Shown here in pieces: positions 23,746 to 34,006 of a stretch of DNA of 64,000 bases. The DNA lies in assembly GCA_028583605.1 (NCBI GenBank), contig CM053327.1:18091629-18155628 (forward strand), written 5' to 3'. Position 1 is the first letter of the stretch; each line of letters opens with the position of its first letter. The position numbers were made by a program, and so were the translations under genes. This DNA is from Dastarcus helophoroides (lineage: Eukaryota; Arthropoda; Insecta; Coleoptera; Bothrideridae). The notes beneath the pieces are model-generated. The model saw nothing but the letters and a program-made list of their open reading frames with translations. It did not search any database and was not told where the DNA came from.

Positions 23746-25121
23746 TTAAATTAGGTAAGTAGGTATCATTAGAAGGTAAGGTTAGGAATGGTTTTAAGAA
23801 TTAAAATTTAGAAGAAGACCTTAAATAAGCTGACTTATTTTTTACCAAAATTCTAAAAATTGTAGATATTTACCTACTTTTAAAGTGTTGATTGAACCTA
23901 GAAGTTAACTCCAAAATACTTTCTTATTTCTTCTAAAACATTTTTTCTATAAGTTTCGAATGTTTAGATGTTTTAGTTTATCTAAATTAAGGTATAAATA
24001 TCGAAATAAAAATTAGAAGATTTGGGCTTACAATGGCATTAAAAACCACTCGAAATGTGTGAAAAAAAATTGAAAAAAAAGTCAAAGTCGTTTATACTAG
24101 CTTGGTGCATATTTTATGTCTCATGGACTCTTGAATCGTTCGATACGGGTCTGGGATCAAAACGATCTGCCAATTTTTCCTTACATTGACAGTGAATTAA
24201 AACATTAATGAAAACATTGCCATTTAATTATTTATGCACTTTGCTGTGATTAATGAATTATGGGCCATAATTCATCATCGAACAACATAAACACATACGC
24301 GTCAATTGCTACAATAACAATATACTTGCAAATATGGAATCTTCTAGAAATATGATAAAATATGAAGCTTCTTTCTTGCCGCTTGGATTTATGGCATTTT
24401 TGTATATGTGACTCCTATAAAAAATGCAATCTGCATCTCAATGTTTTCCTATGTTGAACCTGTACAATTTAATTTATTATTCCGCAACGTGCCAAGTTGA
24501 CATGCTATTTGCACTGCTAAGGAAAATACGTTTCCACATAAAGGGAAATCTGCCGGAAGCTCTCTACCAGAGTTGGTAAACTTGAGACCTTCCTAAGTAA
24601 TTTGTTATATACTAGTTTCCTAACGCCGCACAAACAAAAATACTTTCAGTTATTTGCTTCTTGTTAAGTTCGCTGCCTTGCGGTTGTACAAACGTCTTAG
24701 AATGCATTTCTATTGTTTTAATAGTATCCTAATTAGTTTATTTAACATTAATTACGATTGTATGTAGTAATTGATTTTTGTTTACTATTATTTCGTTAAT
24801 TTTTTTAATTCGGAAACTATTCTAAGAATAATTACTGGGTGCTCCTAAAAGGTGTGGCACAAATGACATATAAAGGTTAATTTTTTAATACGACACTGTA
24901 TTTTCTATGGTCAATGTAGGCTCTTTGGCGGATTTTTACCTTCTAGTTTATTTTTCATGAGAAAAAAGTCAATACAGGCTATTGAAGAATGGTTTGGTGT
25001 TCTACACGAGCTCCTTGTGTAATAAAGCATATTATTTATATGGAAATCATTGGATAATATTGCGCAAAAATTGACATCTAATATAAGACATATTGGTCTC
25101 TGCAATAGAATCAAGCCTCCT
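23746..25121. other. No gene; homeodomain-site-rich patch
   Basis: AT-rich sequence. At 24200-24310 homeodomain-like ATTA words cluster around a palindrome (listed separately). Sequence from about 24838 (TGGGTGCTCCTAAAAGG) looks like a transposon end, but no partner end was found. Confidence 0.35.
24253..24275. promoter_or_regulatory. Perfect 11-bp-arm palindrome with TAATGAATTA
   Basis: ATGAATTATGG, one central G, then CCATAATTCAT. The overlapping TAATGAATTA is a two-spaced pair of TAAT half-sites, a form bound by paired-class homeodomains. Nearby are TTAATTATTTATGCAC and GATTAATG. It could be an enhancer site of a distant gene; this is inference. Confidence 0.3.
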
Positions 25122-25240
25122 GGGCTTTCCTAGAGAGCGACCGTTTGCTAAGCCCTTGTGGCTCAACTGTTGGTATTTCGGTTACCTATGATCCACTACA
25201 TACGTTTAGAAAGCTGTATACTGTATTCCAGGTTGCATTC
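25122..25240 (-). repeat. Three-copy dispersed repeat, copy 3 (inverted)
   Basis: On the - strand it reads GAATGCAACCTGGAATACAG, then GGATCATAGGTA and ACCAACAGTTGAGCC. It matches copies 1 and 2. Confidence 0.65.
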
Positions 25241-28200
25241 TATTTGGAACATGATCCTTAAGAACACTAATAAAATAGGCAAGAGCACTATACACATCAG
25301 GAAAGTCAAACACTGTCCATAGGGAGAATATTAATGAGATTTAACATTGAGAGCTAATAGTGGGATAGATGGGCGGCGCCTTGTATTCTCCTACACCGGT
25401 GTAAACAATTCAACGCAGAGCGCAGCGATCAGTGTTGGTTGAGATTTTAGTAGTGCATCATAGCTTCTAACGTGTTTTGTTACGGGATTTCATGCTGGCA
25501 GGCAACAATTTTATTAAAATTTGCGTACCACATGCTGTTTGTTCTTTTAGTCCGTTGATTTAATCAACGTCTGAGGCAAAATAAAACTGATATTCGTTGA
25601 TAACCAAAATAAATAAAAGAGATTTCTTAAACAAAATAAATAATAATTCTAATGAAGAATATAATATAGTAAATTTTTAAACATTACAATATAAGGAGTT
25701 CAAATAGGCCGCCAGACTGTGCTAAACAATTTTTCAGTCTGTTGCAAAACTCGACCAGTTTTTTTTAACATCTAAACTGGAAGATACGAGCATGCTGCGT
25801 CAAAGTAGGGGGATACGTTCAGCAGCAGTAGAATACTATGGAAGGGACAATTCTTAGCGTTTTGCATGGACAACGAAAATTTTTTCTTATCTGTATGCTG
25901 AATGCAATGTATTCCAAAAGGTCTAAATCTGTAGCTTTAGCTAGACGATTATTTAGTAAAATTGAGTTGGTATAATAATAATAACAATAATAATAAAAAT
26001 GACAATTCTAATCAGTGTTCTGTTTACAAACACAAGCTGCACAGAATAAAATGTCAAATAATAAATTATTGCAAAAAGCAATAAAAATTAATTTTCCGTA
26101 AATATCTCTATAACCTTTGGTATTAAAACATATGTTTATTAGTTTTTTTTTGTTTACTTTTATGCGTTTTATGTGTTCTTTGTATATTTCCTAGCTCTAC
26201 TTCGCTAGATTTCTCTTTCGTTTGCAAGGCCACAATTTTAAGATGTGTGCGTTTTAAGAGCCCTGTAGTTAAACATTAAATTAATATAAAGTCACAAGTG
26301 CTCTTATATGCAAAAAACGTTTATTACTAGTTATGTGTTCGCTGTATTGATCCAATCCCCTATAAATGAAATATTCAATTTTTAAATTAACATTACAGAC
26401 GATAAGTCACTTAAATGTCTCTTAATATTTTCTTTCGTTATTTAATATTGATCGATATATGTGTAGCTGTGTAGTTCTTCAGTTCACTATGTCAAAAGTT
26501 ATTTTATAATTTTCACATCACCATATAATCGAATGAGTGCTAGGAGAAAATTGCGAAAATCTTAATTTTAGATGTTTCCAATTTAAATCGAGTTATTTAT
26601 TATCCCCTGTTTGAGTAATTAAATCAGTGTTAGTATACAAATTGCCTTTGGTTTGCACCAGGAATCCGGTGGTTTTTCACATTATGCAAAGGCGACTATT
26701 GACGCTTTATAGCCATATCTAATAAAACAAATTTTCAGCCTTTTGATCTTATCAGATCCTTTTTGAAAGGCTTTTTTGTGGCCTGTCTGTTCCTTAAGAT
26801 TTCTAAATCTTTTGAGCTACTTTCTCTTTGCTAAGGAGTTTATCAGTTCGGTTGCATTGTTGGTTTTTAATTTGTTAACGACCTATTTGTGATTTAGGAG
26901 TCTTGAAAAGTTCTAGTAGATCTTGAATATAAGAAAAGTTCTGATTGCGAATTGACCAAAACATTAATGTTTATAAATCAACCTATCATTTTTTTTTCGT
27001 CAATAATTTTCCCGTCGTCACTTTTCCTGAATATTCAGTCACCAATAAGCATTTGGTAAACTGAAAATCACGCAAAATTATTAGAAAATTTTAGCTAACA
27101 ATAGATAACTTAAAAGTTCAGCCAGACAGTGGAAAATTAATAACAGTAATAAATATGCCACCAAAAGTAATAATAATAATCATCAAATTTGGCTCTATTA
27201 TGAGCAATAGTTTAGTAATACTTTGTTTATCAAAAATTGAATTTACATGACCACATTTTGGATGTTCTGTTGGTATTAACAATCAGTGGATAATTATCCA
27301 TTATTATGAAGATTAATAATTATTTATTATTGCTCTGAACACACAAATTCTTATTTGGTGAACGCACTCAAAACCCACTGTTAATGCGAGCCTAACATGC
27401 AATGCATGAGCAACAGAAACTGAAATTACTTATACTTACCTTATTACATCTATTGTCTATGGTGTGTGATGCTTAAAATTTTTATTTCCTCTCTGATTTT
27501 AATTTGTCTCTGCAATGTATGCTATTTAGATAAACATAATAAATCTCATTTAGTCAGCTATGAACAGCTTAAAAGAGTTCATGCAGATTGTAGTATCTTC
27601 TTTTGACTGAAGGGTTTATCAAACCCTATAAGTATCGTCATATTTGAAAAAAAAAGACCTATCCGAATATACGCAATTATTCTGTAAGTTACATTTCAAA
27701 TAATAAAATTTTATTTCGTGCACAGTTTTACAAACATCTTTTCTAAATTTGAATACATGGAAACGATGACTAAAGAACAAATTAAGGACGACGGGTTAGA
27801 GAGATTTTATATAAAACAATATTTCCTTCGTTTCTAAAAATTATGCATTACTTTATGGAGACAATGTACATGTGTATTGGAGATATAGTTAATACTTCCA
27901 TTTATCAGTTCCCTATTTTTTCAATAAAAGAAAGATATCTAAATCAGAACAGGACAAAGCACACGGTATTGCAAGAGATTAGCATAGAAAAAACGGGTTT
28001 TGTGATATTTTTACCTGAAATTAGTTAAAAGTAGAATTTTTCAAGAAACATTGGTAACGCAAAAAAGGTCTCTATATTTTTTACATATATTTTTTTTACC
28101 GTTGCACTCTTTAAAATACGAGAGATTCTTTTTCAAAAACGGATTTACCAAAATGCTGGAGAACCCGTAAAATACAGGAGATCTGGCAACTATCACCGCA

Positions 28201-28589
28201 GAAAAGCCGAGAAGAGAGAGAGTCGCGAGCTATCGCGTTGTGAGGCTGTTAAAATGTCAGAACATTATAACTCCTCTAAAAAAATCATATCTGCAAATTA
28301 CATTAAGTTTGGGCCCTTATCGTTGAATGACGCAATCATCGTGTGGTCATTTCCAAGCTTTGCATTTACTTAAATAGAAAATGAGTCATGCCACATGCAC
28401 GAGAGTAGAAAATCGAAAGATTGAGCCAAATCTGACAACACTGAACCGGACAAATAGACAAACACACTTTCGCATTTATATATTAAAAAAGGATTGTATA
28501 CCTGCAGACTTTTTAAGTGTCTTATATTATTGTTACATATTTACATATTTTTCTTTTATCCAAATGTCATATGATAATTTTTAACTACA
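25241..28589. other. No gene recognised in 3.3 kb
   Basis: A GC-richer patch at 25360-25520 (GGGATAGATGGGCGGCGCC) could be an element end or a regulatory patch. Short AAT microsatellites lie near 25970-26000 and 27165-27182. No ORF has a recognisable domain. Confidence 0.4.
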
Positions 28590-28860
28590 ATTTCAAACTT
28601 GTAATTTCGTTTGATATTTCAAATAAAAGTAATACTTTGAACAAAAAAGTCAATTTCGAGCTTTCTAAAAAATATGTTTGAAAAGATTTGAAATTCTTTC
28701 TTTTAATTTCGATCTTTTTCTGAGATTTGACATGTATACCAATTTTTTATTTAAAATTGGGAAGAGGTATCTATAAAGTCGCCATTTTTAACGCAGTGTC
28801 GTCATTTTGGGATTATTAAATTCAAACTTACGAGAATTTCAAAATTTCGAGATTTAACTT
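28590..28860 (+). repeat. Short AT-rich array of the GTCGAAATTTT type
   Basis: AAAAAAGTCAATTTCGAG, AAAGATTTGAAATTC and related words recur; it looks like a small relative of the long arrays. Confidence 0.4.
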
Positions 28861-29430
28861 AAGATTTTAATATTGTATTGGTGCAATTAAAAGAAAATTA
28901 TAGTGTTTAAACAGTTATAATAATATTGAAGATTAAAATGACATTTTTATTTTATGTCTCATCGGTTTCCACATATACCTATTTTTCAATATGTTTCATC
29001 AAGTGCCAAGGAAGTTAATTCTGTCCAACCTCTATATTTCACTAACAATAAATATTCTTACTCGAAAAAAGAAATGAAATAACAATAAAATAAAATGCTC
29101 TACATAAAACCTATTTAGTGGTTATCTCAAAGAGAGCTTTGTTTTTATTCGGAATTGTATTTTATTTAAAAAGAAGCGAGAGTTATTAATTATCTTCTAT
29201 ATTTATAGCAACTTTCACATTACACAGAATAGATTTGCAGTTATTTTTATATAAATATAGAACATTTATATACATTTATTAGCAAAATTTACAATGGATA
29301 GATATATTATTGAACTTCCTTAATCGAAAATGAGTACTGTACTTTCATTTGCCAACTGTTGCATTTTACAAAATAGACAGAACACTTTCTTACAATATTT
29401 TACAAATGTTTGAATACAAAAGTCAGTCAA

Positions 29431-29436
29431 TTTATT
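29431..29436 (-). terminator. Candidate poly(A) signal of the LRR gene
   Basis: AATAAA on the - strand, about 110 nt past the stop codon. Another AATAAA (29280-29275, - strand) lies farther downstream. Which one is used cannot be told from sequence. Confidence 0.4.
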
Positions 29437-29544
29437 TAGTTCATCGACTACGTCAGCGCGGAAGTGTCGTAGAGAATCGTCCTATCGTCTCCTTCGCGAT
29501 TTAGACGTCACCACAGTTCAGTAACACTGGATAAAGTACTCACT

Positions 29545-31773
29545 TCAATAGCTTGTTGTGTCCTCGAATTTTTTCTTTTTCTGTTGAATCTCGCCGCCAA
29601 GCAGAGTAAGGGTTGCAGCAGCGAACAAAAGCATTATTATCAGTATCAACATACCCGGATGTAAAATAGTTTTCGCATTATCTTCGTTTGTTGCGAACAT
29701 CGAAGTGGGTTTTAAACTGGCCGCTTTTTCAGCGGAAACAGCAGATTGCCTTTGCGGAAACGGCTCAGTTTCCTTGTTAGTCTCGAAGAATTTCTCCTTG
29801 ATATCGTTTGAAGGGGCAAAAAAGTTGGAAAAGACGGGCGTGTTCACTTTGACTCTCTCTCGTTTGGAGGCCGATAACTGGGTTGAATAAACAGTTTTGT
29901 TTATTTCGTTTTGTTTTTGTACGCCGCCTGAATTTATTTCTTTTGCAGCGAGCCCACTTTCAATTACGTTCGAAGTTAAATTATTGTGCCCCTTGTCGAA
30001 ATTTGTGGAATTTATGGCCGTATGAAGCTCGCTGCTACTGGTGGAAGTCTTATTTAATTTATTTCCCGGCGAAAAAGTGGTGCTTGAAAAGTCTATCGAT
30101 TTTGTTGCCTCGGGCTCTTGCAAGTCAATTAATGGTGTTCCAGAGAGCTCTAAAGGACTGTGGCAAGTTAATGCTCTGTATTCTGCATTGTCATTTTGTC
30201 TCATCCACGATGCCAACCATTCCAAGTATGTACAATTTAGTTGGTTATTTTGAACGTGCAGAACGCGCAATTGCGGCAAATAAAATAATATATCTGACCT
30301 TATGCTATTTAATTTTACGCTGGAAATATCAAGCTCTTGAAGTTCTCTGCATGCTGCCAATGCAGCAGTGTCGGCGAGGAACTGACGTGCCAGGCCTGGA
30401 CTGGAGGATAAGTCCAGAATGATTAAATGTTCTGTTGTCGATAGGGGAAAGGAAACTTCCTTGACAGGGGAAATAATTTCTATAGAAGACAAACGTAAAA
30501 CTTGCAACGCTACGGGTCCCGCGAGGCAACCCGCTTCCAGAATACTAATCGGATTTCTCGACAAATCCAAAGTAACCAGCGAAACTAACTGCGTAAAGGC
30601 CCCGGCCTCTATTATTCTAATTTTATTGTCGTTGAGGTGAAGCACTTCGAGTTCAGATAGTCCCTGCATATCTTGAGATAAAACCGTCTCTATATTGTTA
30701 TATTCAAGATGGAGAACTTTGAGTCGTTCCGGAAGACTTTTGGGAATCGCCTGGATTGTGTTGCTTGTTAGATATATAATCGTCAGGGAATCGAGTCTTC
30801 CCAAAGCATCGTCCTCGATGTACTTTATTTTATTTGATGAAAGATCCAAAAGCTGGACTAGAGGATAAGAATCTAAGTCACCACGACTAATTCTTTCAAT
30901 GAAGTTATTGTTAACTTTTAATGTTCGAATGGAATGTGTTAGAGATGACGGTATCTGCTTTAGTCCAATATTTGAGGCTTCCACTATTCGTAAACGTCGA
31001 CTGTTTCCCACCAAAACAGATGCCTCTTTAGATCCTCCCAAATTTGTGTTTCCTGTTAACACCAAACGTATTAGGCTTGGAAGTTCAAAAGTTTCGGTTT
31101 TTATTAACTTATTGAATGAGAGGTCTAAATGTTGAAGCTTTTGTAAATGAAAGAACCATAGTTCGCTCAGCACTTCCAAATTATTGTCACTTAGGTTTAA
31201 GAACTGAAGAGATTTTAGTGGTTTAAACACATCATCAGGTAAACTCGTTAAATTATTACGAGAAATGTCTAGCTCTTTAAGAGACAACAATCCTTCAAAC
31301 CCGCAGGTTTCGATTTGAGTTATAAAGTTCGAACTAATGTTCAATACTTGGAGGTAGTTGAACAGTTCGAAGGAAAAGCACTTGACAACTTCAATTTTAT
31401 TTTCGGAGATATCTAAAGTTTTTAAACGTGTGTTATTCAGCTTAGTTTTCCAAATGAAGGTTTCTATATTGTCGGATGATAGTTCCAAGGATGCAAGCAG
31501 GGGGAAGTTGTCGAAACTTGCATTTTCCAAACTTATAACGCTAGCCTCGATGACAACTCTCTCAGCTCCAATAGATTCGTTTAAAAAACTTCCAAATTCA
31601 TTGTCACTTAAACCGATTATAGCCACTTCGGTAAAATTGTCAAATATTTCACTAAAATTTGACGGATATCCATTACATTTTATCAACCCTAACTTACACT
31701 GGCATATCGTAGGACAGGCATAATTCCGCACTGTCCACACCAATAATACCAACAGAACGAAATGGTGCGACAT
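29545..31773 (-). CDS. Leucine-rich-repeat type I membrane protein, 742 aa
   Basis: An intact single-exon ORF. Residues 1-19 form a signal peptide (MSHHFVLLVLLVWTVRNYA). A cysteine-bearing LRR N-terminal cap follows (CPTICQCKLGLIKC, about 20-33). About 16 leucine-rich repeats run from about residue 45 to 520, with clear examples such as LQVLNISSN, LKELDISRNNL and LHLNDNKI. A short C-terminal cap with NQLNC and TCHSPLEL comes next, then a Ser/Thr/Asn-rich stalk to about 700, a hydrophobic segment around 704-725, and a 17-residue basic tail ending EDTTSY. Such proteins act at the cell surface in adhesion or ligand binding; partner and role here are unknown. There is no Ig, TIR or kinase domain, so it is not a kekkon or a Toll. 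The first ATG is chosen because it starts the signal peptide. ORFs overlapping on the + strand are shadows. Confidence 0.93.
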   Translation of the reverse strand: MSHHFVLLVLLVWTVRNYACPTICQCKLGLIKCNGYPSNFSEIFDNFTEVAIIGLSDNEFGSFLNESIGAERVVIEASVISLENASFDNFPLLASLELSSDNIETFIWKTKLNNTRLKTLDISENKIEVVKCFSFELFNYLQVLNISSNFITQIETCGFEGLLSLKELDISRNNLTSLPDDVFKPLKSLQFLNLSDNNLEVLSELWFFHLQKLQHLDLSFNKLIKTETFELPSLIRLVLTGNTNLGGSKEASVLVGNSRRLRIVEASNIGLKQIPSSLTHSIRTLKVNNNFIERISRGDLDSYPLVQLLDLSSNKIKYIEDDALGRLDSLTIIYLTSNTIQAIPKSLPERLKVLHLEYNNIETVLSQDMQGLSELEVLHLNDNKIRIIEAGAFTQLVSLVTLDLSRNPISILEAGCLAGPVALQVLRLSSIEIISPVKEVSFPLSTTEHLIILDLSSSPGLARQFLADTAALAACRELQELDISSVKLNSIRSDILFYLPQLRVLHVQNNQLNCTYLEWLASWMRQNDNAEYRALTCHSPLELSGTPLIDLQEPEATKSIDFSSTTFSPGNKLNKTSTSSSELHTAINSTNFDKGHNNLTSNVIESGLAAKEINSGGVQKQNEINKTVYSTQLSASKRERVKVNTPVFSNFFAPSNDIKEKFFETNKETEPFPQRQSAVSAEKAASLKPTSMFATNEDNAKTILHPGMLILIIMLLFAAATLTLLGGEIQQKKKKFEDTTSY

Positions 31774-31779
31774 TGCCTA

Positions 31780-31994
31780 ATGGTCACATCTCTGCTTCTA
31801 CTTTATCATCATCGTTGTCTTTCACGTACGTCGACCAACACGCGACGACGACGGCTCTTCCGCGACTGGTGCGCGTCCTGGCGCAATCGTTCGACTACAA
31901 GTGGAGCTGAATGAGGCGTCGCGCCGCTTCTCTGTTTCACCATCGCTTTCTCCCGTGCGCATCTCATCGCCGGATAAATGACATTTTCTTTATA
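31780..31994 (-). promoter_or_regulatory. GC-rich promoter and 5' UTR of the LRR gene
   Basis: This is the most CpG-rich stretch of the window (about 31830-31975), directly upstream of the LRR start codon. TATAAAG lies at 31994-31988 on the - strand, which would place a start near 31960 and a 5' UTR of roughly 190 nt. An alternative initiator-like TCATTC lies inside the CpG-rich part. The assignment rests on position and composition. Confidence 0.5.
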
Positions 31995-32935
31995 GTATTT
32001 CTGGCCTAAACAAACGCAAACTTAATATGCATTTCACGAGGTGACAGCTGATACTCATTCGCCTCATCTTTACTCCTTGATTCGAAGGAAAATAAAAACG
32101 AATACGGCTAAAACAGGAAGCTGTTAAGCAATTGAAGATTTTTAATTTGCAAATTTTGTGTCACATTATTGTTACTTTCTTGTGAGCTTTCCTTTTTTTG
32201 CATTTCGACTTTAAATAATTCGTGCTCTCTTCACGGTTTCATACTTATCGATATTTGTTTTTTTTTCTGATATTTCACAATTTATTGTTTTATTCTTTCT
32301 TTTTTCACCAAGAACAAGTTATTTACTGATTCATTTCTTTTAAAATAATAAAACTTCAACAATCGTTGCTGAACACTGCAGCTGCAAAATGAATGTTGAT
32401 TTGGGAAACTCTTTGTATGGTTAAATTGCATTTTTTGAATCTGTTAAGTAAAAATCCTGGCTCACATTTGGCCAATTAGTGAATTTCACACAATATTACT
32501 TTTTCCAATTTTTGAAATTAAATTTTAAATGTTTTATCGAAAAGGGTTCCGCTTAATAGAAGTTCACTGAGTGTCAAGTAGAATTATACAGAAATTTTAT
32601 GCCTCCTACTGTATTATATGGCTTAAGAATGTTGCTCTTAGGGCGGATCAAATCTCTCAGTTCTGGGAAACACCTTCCATGATAGTAGAAGAAAGACATA
32701 TCGCAAAATCATCCGCCTCAGCTCCAATATCTGGACCGGTCGGAGTTTTATCATATGTCTAGTGAATTAGTCTATTTTTAATTAAAATCAAAAGAACCAA
32801 GCCAGGGTGTGTTTAGGGGAACCCAGTGTTGGTCTAACTTGGCTTTTATCGAGACTTCTGAGAGTACATAGCCATTGCAAAAAAGGTTGGTGCTTGCACT
32901 TACTCCTAGGATAGACATATTAGACCTCATAGGCA
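31995..32935. other. No gene recognised
   Basis: Upstream flank of the LRR gene, AT-rich. A 63-codon ORF at 32571-32762 has no domain; it lies just beyond a decayed RT and may be part of the same old element. Confidence 0.4.
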
Positions 32936-32939
32936 GAAT

Positions 32940-33180
32940 TTTACTGTCGCTGAGTATGTTGGTTGCATTATTCTTTGTTCTTTGTTTTTCTTCTGTTATC
33001 TTCGGTCAGATAAAACGGCCGATTTGGCAATAAAGTCAAATATTTCGATCCTCATTCTAAAACGATCTCAAGATCACTGTATCTGCTATTTCTTGGGCCC
33101 TTTTGAACAGGTATGTTGGAGGTAAAGGATAACATTATGTTACTGTCATCTGTGTATATGTTGTCCTAGAAATTAAAATT
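32940..33180 (-). pseudogene. Fragment of a jockey-like retrotransposon
   Basis: It shares AAACGATCTC.AGATCA and TGTATCTGCTATTTCTT words with the better-preserved element at 42850-43790, in the same orientation and order. No long ORF survives. Confidence 0.45.
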
Positions 33181-33473
33181 AAAATATCATTTATGTGGAA
33201 TGAGCAGAAGAGGAGACAGAAGAAATGCCTGAAGCACCTCGATAGATTTCATAAGACAATGGTTCTCAGCGCGTAGCTCATGAACCAACATATGACTCGT
33301 GGTAACTTTAGATCTGGTTCGCAGTAACTTTTTATTTGGCTGGCGGTAACTGTAAAGACATGTTTTCGTACGTAGTTTAGTTTTTTTTCAATCCTCACTT
33401 TTCATGTCCTAATATAATATTTTTTTGCTTGTGGCATATTAAAAAATATTTGAAATAATCCATCCTTCTTTTT

Positions 33474-33640
33474 TAGGGTTCCAGTACCTTTAAAGGCAAA
33501 AAACGGAACCCTCACTTTCCTGTCCGTTCGTCCATTTGTCACAGAGAAATTTGAAATTTTGCACATCGTTAGTTCTCGATGACCCACCACGATTCGAAAA
33601 AGAATATATTTTTTCCTAAAACGGGGGCTAATTTCATCTC
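33474..33640 (+). repeat. AGGGTTCC..GGAACCCT repeat
   Basis: TAGGGTTCCAGTACC is followed 16 bases later by ACGGAACCCTCACTT and TCCTGTCCGTTCGTCCA. The two GGTTCC words form a short hairpin. From memory, a closely similar AGGGTTCCGTACC..GTCCGTCCGTC repeat is common in Lepidoptera and seen in other insects; this was not checked. Confidence 0.55.
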
Positions 33641-33915
33641 TGAAAAATCAGGTTTTAGTTAATATATCGTGTGAAGTAGGGTGTGAAAGGGCTACCTGAA
33701 AGGATCCTAAAATATTTTTTTATAATTTTTGGTCCAATTGTCTTAGAGATACAGCTCAAATTGTGTCAGAAATGATCACTTCTAAATGTTCTCCTAGATG
33801 TCTAAAAATAAAATTTAAATTGTAATTGTCTTAGAATTTTATTTAAATGTAGTTAATTATTGTTTTTTTTTTGTCAAATATTATTGTCGATCATTATAAA
33901 ACATCAAGAATACAA

Positions 33916-34006
33916 GAAAGTGTAGCAGTTTCCTGAAATCGATTTATTTTAGTTATTTTTAGAAAATGTAGTAGTTTCCTGAAATCGATTTATTTTAGTT
34001 ATTTTC
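33916..34006 (+). repeat. Two-copy tandem repeat, 46-bp period
   Basis: The two copies share TTTCCTGAAATCGATTTATT and TTAGTTATTTT, and differ at a few bases (GTAGCAG against GTAGTAG). Confidence 0.8.

Noticed and set aside
29883..30422. 179-codon + strand ORF
   Set aside because: Antisense shadow of the LRR gene.
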